NCBI GenBank assembly: GCA_049650345.1
Contig: JBARZY010000123.1
Span: forward strand, 49,185 to 113,184
DNA: 64,000 nucleotides
From: Glaciecola sp049650345
Lineage (GTDB): Bacteria > Pseudomonadota > Gammaproteobacteria > Enterobacterales > Alteromonadaceae
Direction: 5' to 3'
Every line of letters begins with the position of its first letter. The first letter of the stretch is position 1. Shown here one piece after another: positions 7,727 to 17,495 of this stretch. The position numbers were made by a program, and so were the translations under genes. The notes under the pieces are model-generated. The model ran no database searches. It was not told where the DNA came from and was given only the letters and a program-made list of their open reading frames with translations.

Positions 7727-10345
7727 ATGAATCAAGCACTAACCGAACAACTTAAAGATACCGTTAAATACTTGGGGGCAACTTTAGGTGAAGCGATAAG
7801 AGACGAGCTAGGTGAAGAGTGGCTCGCACAAATAGAACAAATTAGGCATGACGGCAGACACTCGTCCAAAGGTGATAGCGCAAGCACAGAACAACTTGCA
7901 AGCGCATTAAGTCAGTTAGACAACAAGTCGTTGCTAACCATTGCAAGAGCATTTGCGCAATTTTTGAATTTAGCCAATATTGCAGAGCAAGAATTTACTA
8001 TCGCGCAAAACCAAGGGGTTTCATTAGCTTCTATGCTAAACGGTTTGCATGAGCAAATTGATATGAGCAGCAAAAAGCAAGATGTGCTTGCTGCCATTCA
8101 AAACCTGAAACTCGATATGGTATTAACCGCTCATCCTACAGAAGTGACCCGTAGAACCAATATTCATAAACACCGTCAACTTGCCAATCAGTTACAAAAA
8201 TTGCACAAAAGCCATTTGACTGACGTGGAACAAAGGCGTGTGAAGCAACGTATTGCTGATCTTATTAGCCAAGCTTGGCACACTGAAGAAATACGGTCGG
8301 TGCGCCCTACTCCAGTAGACGAAGCGCGCTGGGGATACTCGGTTATTGAAAACTCATTATGGGAAGCCATCCCAGATTTTATACGTGACTTAGACGACTA
8401 TGTAACCGTAAACTTTGACGCACCTTTACCTCTTGATGCAAAACCTATTCAATTTAGCTCATGGATGGGCGGCGATCGCGACGGCAACCCCTTTGTTACG
8501 TCAGTGGTGACACAAGAAGTGCTAATACGTGCAAGACGACGTGCTGCAAAATTGTTTCTTCAAGACCTACAACAATTGTATGTAGAATTGTCGATGAACG
8601 ACTGCAACTCACAAATTAGAGAGCAAGTGGGTGATGTAAAAGAACCTTACAGAGCGTTGTTAAAACCTCTTATTACCAAACTAGAAATTACCCGCGAGGG
8701 GCGCGCCAAACAAAGCGAATGGCTAAACAGTAATGAAGAATTGCAGCGCCCGCTGTTAGATTGTTATCAATCACTGATAGACTGCGGTATGCAAGTTATT
8801 GCAAACGGTGAATTGCTAGACACCATTAGACGTACGTACAGTTTTGGTATGCACTTGCTAAAACTAGATGTACGCCAAGACTCACAGCGCCATGCTGATG
8901 TATTTTCAGAGTTGACTCAGTATTTTAATATGGGCGACTACAACGAGTGGAGCGAAGCTAACAAGCAAGCCTTTTTGTTGCGTGAATTGGCGTCTAAGCG
9001 CCCCTTGATCCCTGCTAATTGGCAACCTTCTGCTGATGTACAAGAAGTACTAGATACCTGCAAGGTGATCGCAAACAACGGCAAAGATGGATTTGGTATT
9101 TATATAATCTCCATGGCTAGCGAAGCGTCTGATGTACTTGCAGTGCAATTATTGCTGAAAGAAGCTGGCGTTGACTGGGCAATGCCTGTGGCACCTTTAT
9201 TTGAAACCTTAGACGACTTAAACCATTCACCCACGGTAATGAAAAAGCTACTGGATATTGATTGGTACAAAGACTACGTTAATGGCCAACAGTTTGTGAT
9301 GATTGGCTATTCAGATTCAGCCAAAGACGCAGGCTCACTGGCCGCGGGTTGGGCACAATACAGTGCACAAGAAGCCTTAGTACAAATTGCTCAAGAACAT
9401 TCAGTAAAACTCACTTTATTTCATGGTCGCGGCGGCACTATTGGTCGTGGCGGTTTACCCGCAAAAGCGGCCATTCACTCACAACCACCAGGTTCACTAG
9501 ACGGTGGCTTTCGGGTAACCGAGCAAGGTGAAACCATTCGCCATAAGTTTGGTATGCCTCAACTGGCAAAACACAGCCTAAGTTTGTATGCCAGTGCAGT
9601 GGTCGAAGCGGTAATGCTTCCTCCTCCAGCACCGAAACAAGCTTGGCGCGATGTGATTGGTGAAATGGCAAATAAAGGCAGAGATAATTATCGCCATACC
9701 GTGCGTCACGATCCAGAATTTGTGCCCTACTTCAGAGTAGCGACACCTGAGCAAGAATTAGGTAAATTACCACTGGGCAGTCGTCCTGCCAAACGTAACC
9801 CACAAGGAGGCATCGAAAGCTTACGTGCTATTCCATGGATATTCGCTTGGGCACAAACGCGCTTAGTATTACCGAGCTGGCTAGGCGTAATGAAGGCGGT
9901 TGACGAAGTTAACTCAGGCGACACTCAAGCGATTGTGAAAGAAATGATAGAGCAATGGCCATTCTTTGCATCGCGCTTGTCTATGCTAGACATGGTATTT
10001 CAAAAAGCTGATCCTAATGTAAGTGAGGCCTATGATAAACGTTTAGTACCTGACAACCTCATGCATTTTGGTGCGAGCTTGCGCAGCGAACTAAGGCAAT
10101 CAATGCAGAGTTTGTTAGACATTACGGGCCATGAACACATGATGGAAGATGATCCTAGTGCACTAAACAATATGCACATTCGCGCCGGTTATTTGCAACC
10201 GTTGCATTATTTGCAAATAGAGTTGCTCGATCGTATTCGTAAAGCCGAGGCCTCTGCATACCAAGATGACGATAAAGCTGTTCTTGAGCGCGCTATGATG
10301 GTAGCAATCACCGGTATTGCGGTTGGCATGCGAAATACTGGGTAA
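7727..10345 (+). CDS. ppc: Phosphoenolpyruvate carboxylase
   Basis: Carboxylates phosphoenolpyruvate to oxaloacetate, refilling the TCA cycle; cytoplasmic. Starting at the ATG 7727 (GGAG 11 bases upstream; an in-frame GTG at 7682 would add 15 residues) the protein is 872 residues, near the 883 of E. coli. The catalytic histidine is visible in VLTAHPTEVTRR (H136), the glycine-rich FHGRGGTIGRGG loop is intact, and the C-terminus ends in the conserved MRNTG needed for activity. The next gene starts 4 bases after the stop, so the two are probably cotranscribed. Confidence 0.98.
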   Translation: MNQALTEQLKDTVKYLGATLGEAIRDELGEEWLAQIEQIRHDGRHSSKGDSASTEQLASALSQLDNKSLLTIARAFAQFLNLANIAEQEFTIAQNQGVSLASMLNGLHEQIDMSSKKQDVLAAIQNLKLDMVLTAHPTEVTRRTNIHKHRQLANQLQKLHKSHLTDVEQRRVKQRIADLISQAWHTEEIRSVRPTPVDEARWGYSVIENSLWEAIPDFIRDLDDYVTVNFDAPLPLDAKPIQFSSWMGGDRDGNPFVTSVVTQEVLIRARRRAAKLFLQDLQQLYVELSMNDCNSQIREQVGDVKEPYRALLKPLITKLEITREGRAKQSEWLNSNEELQRPLLDCYQSLIDCGMQVIANGELLDTIRRTYSFGMHLLKLDVRQDSQRHADVFSELTQYFNMGDYNEWSEANKQAFLLRELASKRPLIPANWQPSADVQEVLDTCKVIANNGKDGFGIYIISMASEASDVLAVQLLLKEAGVDWAMPVAPLFETLDDLNHSPTVMKKLLDIDWYKDYVNGQQFVMIGYSDSAKDAGSLAAGWAQYSAQEALVQIAQEHSVKLTLFHGRGGTIGRGGLPAKAAIHSQPPGSLDGGFRVTEQGETIRHKFGMPQLAKHSLSLYASAVVEAVMLPPPAPKQAWRDVIGEMANKGRDNYRHTVRHDPEFVPYFRVATPEQELGKLPLGSRPAKRNPQGGIESLRAIPWIFAWAQTRLVLPSWLGVMKAVDEVNSGDTQAIVKEMIEQWPFFASRLSMLDMVFQKADPNVSEAYDKRLVPDNLMHFGASLRSELRQSMQSLLDITGHEHMMEDDPSALNNMHIRAGYLQPLHYLQIELLDRIRKAEASAYQDDDKAVLERAMMVAITGIAVGMRNTG

Positions 10346-10349
10346 TGGC

Positions 10350-10850
10350 GTGAATAAAGACCCAGTAGCCATTGGCTTAGTTAATCCAAAATCGGCCAGT
10401 AATGTTGCTGTTGTACTTCGCGCTGCTGGCTGTTTTGGGGTGTCTGAAATATTTTATACCGGTGTACGGTACACCTATGCGAAAGCGTTTCATGAAGATA
10501 CCAAAAGGTTTCGCGACAGTATACCTACCCATTCAGTAGACGATTTAGTCGCCAGTGCTCCACAAGGGGCAACGGTGGTAGCGGTTGAGCTAACGGAAGG
10601 AGCGATCCCCTTACCGGCGTTTACACACCCAAGCAATGCATTTTATATCTTTGGTCCAGAGGATGGTTCAATATCGCAAGAAGTGCTTAATTGCTGTGAT
10701 CATGTGGTGTATATTCCGACCGCCAGCAGCTTAAACCTTGCGGTAAGCGCAAATGTGGTGCTGTATGACCGCCTAGCGAAGTCAAATTACGCGCATAGCG
10801 ACATACTGATAAAACAAAGCCGAGATAAAAACAACAATACCGCTGTTTGA
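10350..10850 (+). CDS. SPOUT-family (SpoU/TrmH-like) RNA methyltransferase
   Basis: Putative RNA 2'-O-methyltransferase of the SPOUT class. Motif 1 is near the N-terminus (GLVNPKSASNVAVVLRAAGC), motif 2 is FYIFGPEDGSIS and motif 3 is IPTASSLNLAVSANVVLYDR, together forming the knotted SAM site. The start is taken as GTG 10350, four bases after ppc, giving 166 residues; an upstream start at 10317 inside ppc is possible. The target RNA cannot be deduced. It has no extra RNA-binding domain. A strong bidirectional terminator follows. Confidence 0.85.
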   Translation: MNKDPVAIGLVNPKSASNVAVVLRAAGCFGVSEIFYTGVRYTYAKAFHEDTKRFRDSIPTHSVDDLVASAPQGATVVAVELTEGAIPLPAFTHPSNAFYIFGPEDGSISQEVLNCCDHVVYIPTASSLNLAVSANVVLYDRLAKSNYAHSDILIKQSRDKNNNTAV

Positions 10851-10886
10851 TATTGCCTCGTAGTTTAATATCGGTAAAACAGGCAC

Positions 10887-10916
10887 AAAAAAGCCAGTCT
10901 ATAGACTGGCTTTTTT
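10887..10916. terminator. Bidirectional terminator between the methyltransferase gene and mdh
   Basis: A perfect 30-base palindrome, A6-GCCAGTCTATAGACTGGC-T6, lies midway between two convergent genes. T runs follow the stem on both strands, so it can end transcription from either side. Confidence 0.93.
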
Positions 10917-10929
10917 AATAGATTACAAA

Positions 10930-11868
10930 CTAGCCGTTTACAAAGTCAACACCTAACTGGATGTCGCCGCGTAAGCCGTCAAGCATATCTGCTTTGGCTT
11001 TTTCTTCAAAAGCACTTAGCTCGCCATATGGTAAAATTTCTTCAACGCCGTTTTTGCCTAAACGTACAGGGTGAGCAAAAAATGCAGCATCTTCAGAACC
11101 ATCTACTTGAACGTAAGTGTATTCAACCACATCTTTGCCTTGTAAAGCGTCAACTAGTGACAAGCAAAAACGTGCAGCGGCTTGGCCCATAGACAAGGTA
11201 GCAGATCCGCCACCGGCTTTAGCTTCAACAACTTCAGTACCAGCATTTTGAATACGTGGAGTCAGTGCAGCAATTTCGTCGTCTGTGAAACTTACGCCTT
11301 CAACCTGTGACAATAATGGTAAAATAGTAGTACCCGAGTGGCCACCAATTACTGGCACGTGTACTTCTGAAGTGCTCTTACCTTTTAATTCTGCAATAAA
11401 GGTTTCAGAGCGAATTACGTCAAGAGTAGTTACACCAAACAATTTGTTTTTGTTGTAAACGCCTTTTGCTTTTAGTGTTTCAGCGGCAATAGCAACAGTT
11501 GTGTTAACTGGGTTAGTAATAATACCAATACATGCAGTTGGGCAGTTATCTGCACATGCTTCAATTAGGTTTTTCACTATGCCAGCATTGATATTAAATA
11601 AATCTGAACGGTCCATACCAGGCTTTCTAGGTACGCCTGCTGGAATCAATACAATGTCACAACCGGTAAGTGCTGCACCTAAGTCATCTTTACCAAAACC
11701 CGCTACTTTAACGTCAGTAGGGATGTGACTTAAATCAACGGCAACACCTGGTACAACTGGTGCAACGTCATATAATGATAATTCAGAACCTGCTGGTAAT
11801 TGTGTTTTTAACAATAATGACAAGGCTTGACCAATACCACCTGCTGCGCCCAATACGGCTACTTTCAT
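10930..11868 (-). CDS. mdh: Malate dehydrogenase (NAD+)
   Basis: TCA-cycle enzyme oxidising malate to oxaloacetate. From the ATG at 11868 (GGAGAG seven bases upstream) the protein is 312 residues and begins MKVAVLGAAGGIGQALSLLL, the NAD-binding Rossmann motif of the E. coli-type enzyme. Substrate arginine segment RKPGMDRSDLFNINAG and catalytic histidine segment VIGGHSGTTILP are present. It is divergent from argR, the order found in E. coli, and ends in the bidirectional terminator. Confidence 0.98.
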   Translation of the reverse strand: MKVAVLGAAGGIGQALSLLLKTQLPAGSELSLYDVAPVVPGVAVDLSHIPTDVKVAGFGKDDLGAALTGCDIVLIPAGVPRKPGMDRSDLFNINAGIVKNLIEACADNCPTACIGIITNPVNTTVAIAAETLKAKGVYNKNKLFGVTTLDVIRSETFIAELKGKSTSEVHVPVIGGHSGTTILPLLSQVEGVSFTDDEIAALTPRIQNAGTEVVEAKAGGGSATLSMGQAAARFCLSLVDALQGKDVVEYTYVQVDGSEDAAFFAHPVRLGKNGVEEILPYGELSAFEEKAKADMLDGLRGDIQLGVDFVNG

Positions 11869-12057
11869 AAAGTTCTCTCCGGTAAATAAGATTGACATAA
11901 GGAGCGCGAAGATTAGCCCAATTATGGCAAAATCTCAATCACCCTATGGTCTAAGTCATAAATTACTTGTTGAATATGTACATTTAATCAGCACTATTAA
12001 TATGTCGTCAGGGTCATTGCCATTGCGCAGTGCTTGTAGGACAATGATGAAACGGCA

Positions 12058-12071
12058 TGAAAATATATTAG
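12058..12071. promoter_or_regulatory. Candidate ARG box upstream of argR
   Basis: TGAAAATATATTAG resembles the ArgR half-site pattern TGAAT-WWWW-ATTCA (about 7 of 10 fixed positions) 22 bases before the argR start. A second weaker match, TGAATATGTACATTTA, is at 11971-11986 but has 6 rather than 4 central bases. Autoregulation of argR is known in enteric bacteria; here it is only suggested. Confidence 0.3.
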
Positions 12072-12092
12072 AACTCAATCGATCGGCAGCAT

Positions 12093-12557
12093 ATGACTAC
12101 ACAAAAACAAGATGTACTGGTAAAAGCATTCAGAGAAATTCTCAAAACCGAAAGTTATGGATCGCAAGGCGACATTGTTACAGGTTTAAAGTCATTGGGT
12201 TTTGATAATATCAGCCAGTCGAAAGTGTCGCGTATGCTCAGCAAGTTTGGTGCGGTAAGAACCCGTGATGCGCGCGGTGATATGGTTTACTGCCTACCGC
12301 CTGAACTAGGCATGCCCACAGCTAAAAGCCCATTAAAGCAATTAGTATTGGACATTGTACACAACCGCGTGATGGTGATTATTAGAACCAGCCCGGGAGC
12401 AGCCCAGTTGATTGCGCGATTACTCGATTCATTAAGTCATACCGACGGCGTGTTGGGTACCATTGCTGGCGACGACACTATCTTTATTGCCCCGGCCGAC
12501 ATAGACAAAATAGAAGAACTGCGTCAAAAAGTGCAAGATTTGTTCGATAGCGTATAA
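12093..12557 (+). CDS. argR: Arginine repressor
   Basis: Hexameric, arginine-binding transcription regulator of arginine biosynthesis and catabolism. The 154-residue protein has the N-terminal winged helix (residues about 1-75, with SQSKVSRMLSKFGAVRTRD recognition region) and the C-terminal oligomerisation/arginine domain (SPGAAQLIARLLD, then GTIAGDDTIFIAP). Divergent from mdh as in E. coli. It converges with rsmI, only 18 bases between stop codons; a weak hairpin (ATGCCCT at 12570 with AGGGCAT at 12587) spans the junction. Confidence 0.97.
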   Translation: MTTQKQDVLVKAFREILKTESYGSQGDIVTGLKSLGFDNISQSKVSRMLSKFGAVRTRDARGDMVYCLPPELGMPTAKSPLKQLVLDIVHNRVMVIIRTSPGAAQLIARLLDSLSHTDGVLGTIAGDDTIFIAPADIDKIEELRQKVQDLFDSV

Positions 12558-12575
12558 GCCAAGGTCTAGCATGCC

Positions 12576-13412
12576 CTATTTGTTAGTAAGGGCATATTCA
12601 TATAATTGCTTTTTGTTTAATTTGTAATGCTCACTCACCACAGCTGCTGCTTGTTTGGGCGGCAATAAGCTGTTTAACGAACGCAATAAATCGAGTGCTT
12701 GATGCGGTAACTCTGTATTTTGTTGTTTTTCGCAATATAGCATAAGTACAAACTCTCCCTTTTGATGCGCAGGGGCTTCTTCCAGCCATGCTAGAACCTG
12801 TTGCGCACTGCCACTCACATAACGTTCAAAATGCTTGGTAAGTTCTTTGGCTAATACTAATTGATGGTTGCTAGGTAACACTTCAATACAAGCCTCAATA
12901 GTATCTTTAATTCGTCGAGGTGCTTCGTAAAACACGCAAGTAATATTGCGCTTGGCCGCTGCATCTAAGGCCGCAAATTTGGCTTTTTGCTTTACAGGTA
13001 AAAACCCAGAAAACATAAATTGGTCAGTAGGTAAGCCCGAAGCACTTAAAGCAGTGGTAAGGGCGCAAGGCCCCGGCAAAGCAACAACATTAAGTTGTGC
13101 TGCACGGCATGTACTCACCAAGGTGTAGCCAGGGTCACTGATCAGTGGCGTGCCTGCATCGGATATTAATGCTATTGACTCCCCTGCCTGTAATTTAGCC
13201 ACCAATAGTTGCGTTCGTTGTTGTTCGTTATGATCATGTAAGCTAATGGTTCTGGTTTTAATCCCAAAATTCTGCAGTAACTGCCCTGAGTGACGCGTAT
13301 CTTCCGCGGCAATTAAACTCACCTCATTGAGAATAGTTAGCGCGCGCTGGCTAATATCGGATAAATTACCAATGGGCGTGGGAACTATGTACAAAATACC
13401 TGTCAAAATCAT
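12576..13412 (-). CDS. rsmI: 16S rRNA 2'-O-ribose methyltransferase (C1402)
   Basis: Methylates the ribose of C1402 in the decoding centre of 16S rRNA with SAM. The 278-residue protein begins with the family hallmark LYIVPTPIGNLSDIS, followed by AAEDTRHSG, SDAGTPLISDPGY and GPCALTTALSASGLPTDQF, all typical of the tetrapyrrole-methylase fold. It is divergent from lpoA, the conserved yraL/yraM arrangement. Confidence 0.96.
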   Translation of the reverse strand: MILTGILYIVPTPIGNLSDISQRALTILNEVSLIAAEDTRHSGQLLQNFGIKTRTISLHDHNEQQRTQLLVAKLQAGESIALISDAGTPLISDPGYTLVSTCRAAQLNVVALPGPCALTTALSASGLPTDQFMFSGFLPVKQKAKFAALDAAAKRNITCVFYEAPRRIKDTIEACIEVLPSNHQLVLAKELTKHFERYVSGSAQQVLAWLEEAPAHQKGEFVLMLYCEKQQNTELPHQALDLLRSLNSLLPPKQAAAVVSEHYKLNKKQLYEYALTNK

Positions 13413-13531
13413 TATCTCTTAAAACAACAAAGGAATAGTTTACACAAACTTAAGGCCAGTTTGCATGAACATTCTATAGATATTTTTATTCAGGCAAGTA
13501 GACTATGCAAGATATTCACAATAGGAATAAT

Positions 13532-15430
13532 ATGTCAGTGAACCTATCTAGTACTCTGTTATTCAGAACAGCCATACTTAGCATACTTGCTTTTTCGTTG
13601 TGGGCATGTGGCTCAGCACCACCAAAGCAAGCTAAAAACAAACAAGTAACAGCCCCAGTAACAACTATCGACATAGTAAAAGAACAAACAACACTCGACA
13701 TAATTCGCGAAGATTTTTTGCAAACAGGCAACGTAGAAGCAAGAAACTTTGCATTGGTGAATTTAGCTGACAGCCATTATTTAAACAACAACTGCAGCAA
13801 AGCCAACATTATCCTTGCCCACATTAATGACAGCATAGTGAATGATCAAACTCAGGCTATTGCGGATCTTATCAAAAGCGAATGTCTACTGTTAGCTAGC
13901 AACATCGCTACAGATGACAAAGTTAGTTTGTTAAATACTTGGCTAACACATGCTTCCACAGGGCTAAACACCGCCATGCAACAACGGTATTGGGTCGCTA
14001 AATCATCGTTTTTTGTGCTGCAACAGCAATATGCAAATGCGTTAACCACCTTGATGCAAGCCAATAGTAGCGCTGAGTACCTACTTGATCCGGTGTATGG
14101 CAATAACATTTGGCAATGGTTCTCCCTTTCTACGCCAAATGAACGGTCGTCTCTAACATCACGCTTTCCCGTATTACGCGATCACGCTGCATTGTTACAA
14201 ATTATTGAAGACAGCTCTCTTAACGACAAACTTCGCCAAAAAAACCTGCAACAGTGGTTAACCCAATACGCCGATGCGCCCATCGCCTTAAACGTGCCTT
14301 CGCAAATAAGCCAATACTTGTTGTTAAATAGTCAACAGCAACAACGAACAGCGGTATTATTGCCGCTAAGCGGGCGTTTAACCAGTCAAGGTAATGCCAT
14401 TAAACAAGGCGTATTAACCGCTTATCTAGACCGACTTGAACTACAAAGCAATCAACAGGTGCCGTCACTCACCTTCATAGATACCGGATCACTCTCACAA
14501 CTTTCGAGCGACGTTAACGCTGGCACGCTTAGCGAGTTTGATATGATTATTGGGCCCTTGCTTAAGTCACACGTAGAGCAACTAGCTAGTTTTGACCTGA
14601 ACAAGGCAAAGAAAGTACTGCTGAACAACATTGATGAGACCCAAGCTTTCGATAACAACCTTTATACTTACTATGCGCTGTCGCCCGAACAGGAAGCTGT
14701 TCAACTAGCGAATGTTATTTACTCACGCAATGTTACTAATCCAGTGCTGATTAATGATTCCTCTGCAATGGGAAAACGACTAAGCGAAGCGTTTAGTGAG
14801 CAATGGTCTAGGCTGCACCCGGCTGGCGCCAATACATCGAAACCAAACAACCTAACTGAAATAGCGTATACCAATAATAAAAGCATGCGTATAGGTATTA
14901 CCTCTGCGCTTGATGTACTACAAAGCCAACGTAGAATACAACAGCTAAGTAACTTGTCATCTGAACGTGTTTATAGCGTAACACGCAACAGACGCGACGT
15001 TGACGCTTTTATAGTGTTTGCTAAACCCGAGGACTTAGAGCTAATTAATCCCATTATAGAATCGAGTATTAGCTTATTTACAGAACAACAAGTGCCTGTA
15101 TTTGCCAGCTCATATTCGTATAATCATAAACAAAATAAAAATACACAACGTGATCTCAAAAACTTAGTCTTCATAGATATGCCATGGTTGCTACCAGAAG
15201 GGCGTCAATCTGCATTGTCAGCACAAATTAATACATTGTTTAATCAACCTCCCAGTGCATTTTTACGCTTGTTTGCCTTTGGCTATGATGCCTTGGCGCT
15301 TAGCGAAAATATGGCACAACTAAGCACCTTTAAGCATATGCATATAAAGGGGCTTAGCGGGACACTGCAAATTAGTGACGATAAAACCCTACTGCGAGAG
15401 TTATCAAGCATAAGTATCACTGGGAATTAA
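13532..15430 (+). CDS. lpoA: Outer-membrane lipoprotein activator of PBP1A, LpoA
   Basis: LpoA is an outer-membrane lipoprotein that reaches through the periplasm to stimulate the peptidoglycan synthase PBP1A. From the second ATG (13532, with AGGA close upstream) the protein is 632 residues; the lipobox LWAC places the lipidated cysteine at residue 26. The N-terminal half is helical, TPR-like; the C-terminal half carries the periplasmic-binding-protein-like fold (AVLLPLSGRLTSQGNAIKQG, then IIGPLL and the FGYDALAL motif). It heads the yraN-diaA-dolP cluster. The upstream ATG at 13505 would add nine residues and suits a signal peptide less well. Confidence 0.95.
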   Translation: MSVNLSSTLLFRTAILSILAFSLWACGSAPPKQAKNKQVTAPVTTIDIVKEQTTLDIIREDFLQTGNVEARNFALVNLADSHYLNNNCSKANIILAHINDSIVNDQTQAIADLIKSECLLLASNIATDDKVSLLNTWLTHASTGLNTAMQQRYWVAKSSFFVLQQQYANALTTLMQANSSAEYLLDPVYGNNIWQWFSLSTPNERSSLTSRFPVLRDHAALLQIIEDSSLNDKLRQKNLQQWLTQYADAPIALNVPSQISQYLLLNSQQQQRTAVLLPLSGRLTSQGNAIKQGVLTAYLDRLELQSNQQVPSLTFIDTGSLSQLSSDVNAGTLSEFDMIIGPLLKSHVEQLASFDLNKAKKVLLNNIDETQAFDNNLYTYYALSPEQEAVQLANVIYSRNVTNPVLINDSSAMGKRLSEAFSEQWSRLHPAGANTSKPNNLTEIAYTNNKSMRIGITSALDVLQSQRRIQQLSNLSSERVYSVTRNRRDVDAFIVFAKPEDLELINPIIESSISLFTEQQVPVFASSYSYNHKQNKNTQRDLKNLVFIDMPWLLPEGRQSALSAQINTLFNQPPSAFLRLFAFGYDALALSENMAQLSTFKHMHIKGLSGTLQISDDKTLLRELSSISITGN

Positions 15431-15462
15431 ATCACGTTTGCCAATACTAAAAGGATGACAGT

Positions 15463-15828
15463 ATGCAAACATCTAGCACTAAGAAAGACATCGCTAGGCA
15501 AGCAGGAATGGATGCTGAATTACTAGCCAAGCACCACCTCATGGATAACGGGCTATGTTTTGTTGAACAAAATTATTCAGTGGTTATGGGGGAACTTGAT
15601 CTTATTTTTAGAGACCAAGAACAATGGGTGTTTGTTGAGGTAAAATACAGAAGTAACACAGAATATGGCACTGCGGCGGAATATTTCACAGCCAACAAGC
15701 GTCAAAAAATGCATAAAGCAATTATGTGTTACTTAAACGATAAAAATTTAAATATACATCACACTAGCTTACGCATAGATGTGGTTGCCATTGATAACAC
15801 AGCAATAGAGTGGCTTATAAATGTATAA
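15463..15828 (+). CDS. yraN: UPF0102 family protein YraN (nuclease-like fold)
   Basis: A 121-residue member of the UPF0102 family, whose fold resembles Holliday-junction resolvases and restriction endonucleases. The likely metal-binding pattern is visible: E in GELDLIF (D included), then the WVFVEVKYR strand with the E-x-K motif. Function is not established in the family. It lies 32 bases after lpoA and is followed by diaA, the standard order. Confidence 0.92.
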   Translation: MQTSSTKKDIARQAGMDAELLAKHHLMDNGLCFVEQNYSVVMGELDLIFRDQEQWVFVEVKYRSNTEYGTAAEYFTANKRQKMHKAIMCYLNDKNLNIHHTSLRIDVVAIDNTAIEWLINV

Positions 15829-15854
15829 AAAACAGTAACAAGGAAAACGGCACG

Positions 15855-16448
15855 GTGTTAGACAACATTAAGAAAAGTTTTACTGAAAGCATACAAACAA
15901 AAATTGCTGCGGCTGAGGCATTGCCTACCCATATAGAAAAAGCCGCCAGCATGATGACTCAAGCCTTAATTAGAGGAAACAAAATACTCACTTGTGGCAA
16001 TGGTGGATCTGCGGGCATTGCACAACTATGCGCCTCTCATTTATTAAACCGTTACGAGCGCAACCGCCCGTCGTTACCTGCGCTGTCGTTAACCACCGAC
16101 AACGTTACGATTACAGCAATAGCAAACGACTTTTCATACCATGATGTGTTTTCAAAACAAGTTAAAGCGTTAGGACAAAGCGGTGATATACTATTGGTGA
16201 TATGCGCCGCTGGTAACGCTAAAAATGTAATTAATGCTATGCAAGCAGCACTCACTCGCGACATGACAATTATTGCGTTAACGGGCAAAGACGGAGGTGA
16301 AATGGCAGGACTTATAGGCGAAAACGACGTTGAAATTCGCGTTCCCTCGTCGCGCACGGCTAGAATTCAAGAAGTACATTTATTGGTAACCAACAACCTT
16401 TGTGAATGTATCGATAACGCTTTATTTCCAATGGCTGAAGGAAACTAA
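15855..16448 (+). CDS. diaA: DnaA initiator-associating protein DiaA (SIS domain)
   Basis: Tetrameric SIS-domain protein that binds DnaA and promotes assembly at oriC. The GTG start at 15855 is preceded by AAGGAAAA and gives a 197-residue protein whose N-terminus (FTESIQTKIAAAEALPTH) aligns with E. coli DiaA. SIS motifs CGNGGSAGIAQLCASHLLNR and SSRTARIQEVHLL are present. GmhA, a paralogue, is the main alternative, but the lpoA-yraN-diaA-dolP context favours DiaA. Confidence 0.94.
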   Translation: MLDNIKKSFTESIQTKIAAAEALPTHIEKAASMMTQALIRGNKILTCGNGGSAGIAQLCASHLLNRYERNRPSLPALSLTTDNVTITAIANDFSYHDVFSKQVKALGQSGDILLVICAAGNAKNVINAMQAALTRDMTIIALTGKDGGEMAGLIGENDVEIRVPSSRTARIQEVHLLVTNNLCECIDNALFPMAEGN

Positions 16449-16450
16449 TT

Positions 16451-17026
16451 TTGATTGTATTACGCCTTATTATTTTATTGTCAGTAGTGTCACAACTTAG
16501 TGGCTGTGTTTCAGCACTGGCAGTAGGTGCAGCAGGCACTGCTGCTGTATCAACTAGCGATAGACGCACTCTGGGAACTCAAATAGACGACAAAACCACT
16601 ACAGCAAGGGTTAACACTGCAATTAATAAAATTCCTAACGTGGAAGAAAACGCTGACGTTAGTGTGCATGTATACAATGGCCAAGTGCTTCTTACCGGCC
16701 AAGCATTAACTCAAGATATTATCAGCCAAGCTGCCAGCGCTGCCAGCAACGTCGCAAACGTTGTAAAAGTACACAACCAAATTCGTTTAGGCCAGCCAAT
16801 CCCCACTACATCGACCATTAACGATATCTATATTGGTACCAAGATTAGAACACTGATGGCGGCAGACGACAACGTTCCCTTGCTTAAACTTGACCTAATA
16901 GTAGAAGACAGCGAAGTGTTCATAATGGGCCAACTCACCAAGCAAGAAGCGACTAATGCCGTAGAGTTAGTTAGAAATGTAGATGGCGTGGTAAAAGTAA
17001 TTCGCGTAATGGAGTTGGTGAAGTAG
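16451..17026 (+). CDS. dolP: Outer-membrane lipoprotein with two BON domains, DolP
   Basis: Division- and outer-membrane-stress-associated lipoprotein (formerly YraP). The 191-residue protein has a signal peptide ending in LSGC, so C19 is the lipidation site, and two BON phospholipid-binding domains (about residues 45-115 and 120-190). The start is TTG, supported by AAGGAAAC eight bases upstream and overlapping the end of diaA. It converges with sspB with only three bases between stop codons. Confidence 0.93.
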   Translation: MIVLRLIILLSVVSQLSGCVSALAVGAAGTAAVSTSDRRTLGTQIDDKTTTARVNTAINKIPNVEENADVSVHVYNGQVLLTGQALTQDIISQAASAASNVANVVKVHNQIRLGQPIPTTSTINDIYIGTKIRTLMAADDNVPLLKLDLIVEDSEVFIMGQLTKQEATNAVELVRNVDGVVKVIRVMELVK

Positions 17027-17029
17027 CAG

Positions 17030-17461
17030 CTACTTTACAATACGCAGACCTGGCTTTGAGGTAGATGAGGCAGGCTTTTTATTTGCGGAACTTTCAACGC
17101 TAGAAAGTTCTGGCGTTGCTTTAGTCGGCTCAGGAGGCTGTGGCTCAGGCACCGTAAATACCGTACCCGCACCGTTTTCTTTTGCGTATATAGCGCCTAC
17201 TGCGCTGCATGGAAATGACACAAGCATGGGTTGCCCAGAAAACCGAGCTTGAAATTGTACCCACTGAGTATCAATTGAAAAGTTAACACATGCACTGGGT
17301 GACACATTAAGCACTATCTGGCCGTCATTCACAAATTGCATCGGCACTTCAACATCGGGTTGGCTAACGTCTACCACCATATATGGTGTTAAGTCGTTAT
17401 CTACTATCCAGTCAAAAAATGCACGTAACAAATACGGCTGATTAGAACTCATGTCTTGCAT
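17030..17461 (-). CDS. sspB: ClpXP adaptor SspB
   Basis: Adaptor that delivers ssrA-tagged proteins to ClpXP. The 143-residue protein has the peptide-binding domain (PYLLRAFFDWIVDNDLTPYM at residues about 9-28, then GAIYAKENGAGTVF), a variable linker, and the short C-terminal ClpX-binding tail ending LRIVK. It follows sspA by 34 bases, as in most gammaproteobacteria. ATG 17461 has AGGT at good spacing; an in-frame ATG at 17452 is possible. Confidence 0.95.
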   Translation of the reverse strand: MQDMSSNQPYLLRAFFDWIVDNDLTPYMVVDVSQPDVEVPMQFVNDGQIVLNVSPSACVNFSIDTQWVQFQARFSGQPMLVSFPCSAVGAIYAKENGAGTVFTVPEPQPPEPTKATPELSSVESSANKKPASSTSKPGLRIVK

Positions 17462-17495
17462 AACTGTACCTATTTGTTAAAACAAATAACCCTTT

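Noticed and set aside
11924..12205. Plus-strand frame of 93 codons before and into argR
   Set aside because: Overlaps the argR start in another frame and lacks a Shine-Dalgarno; argR is clearly the real gene.
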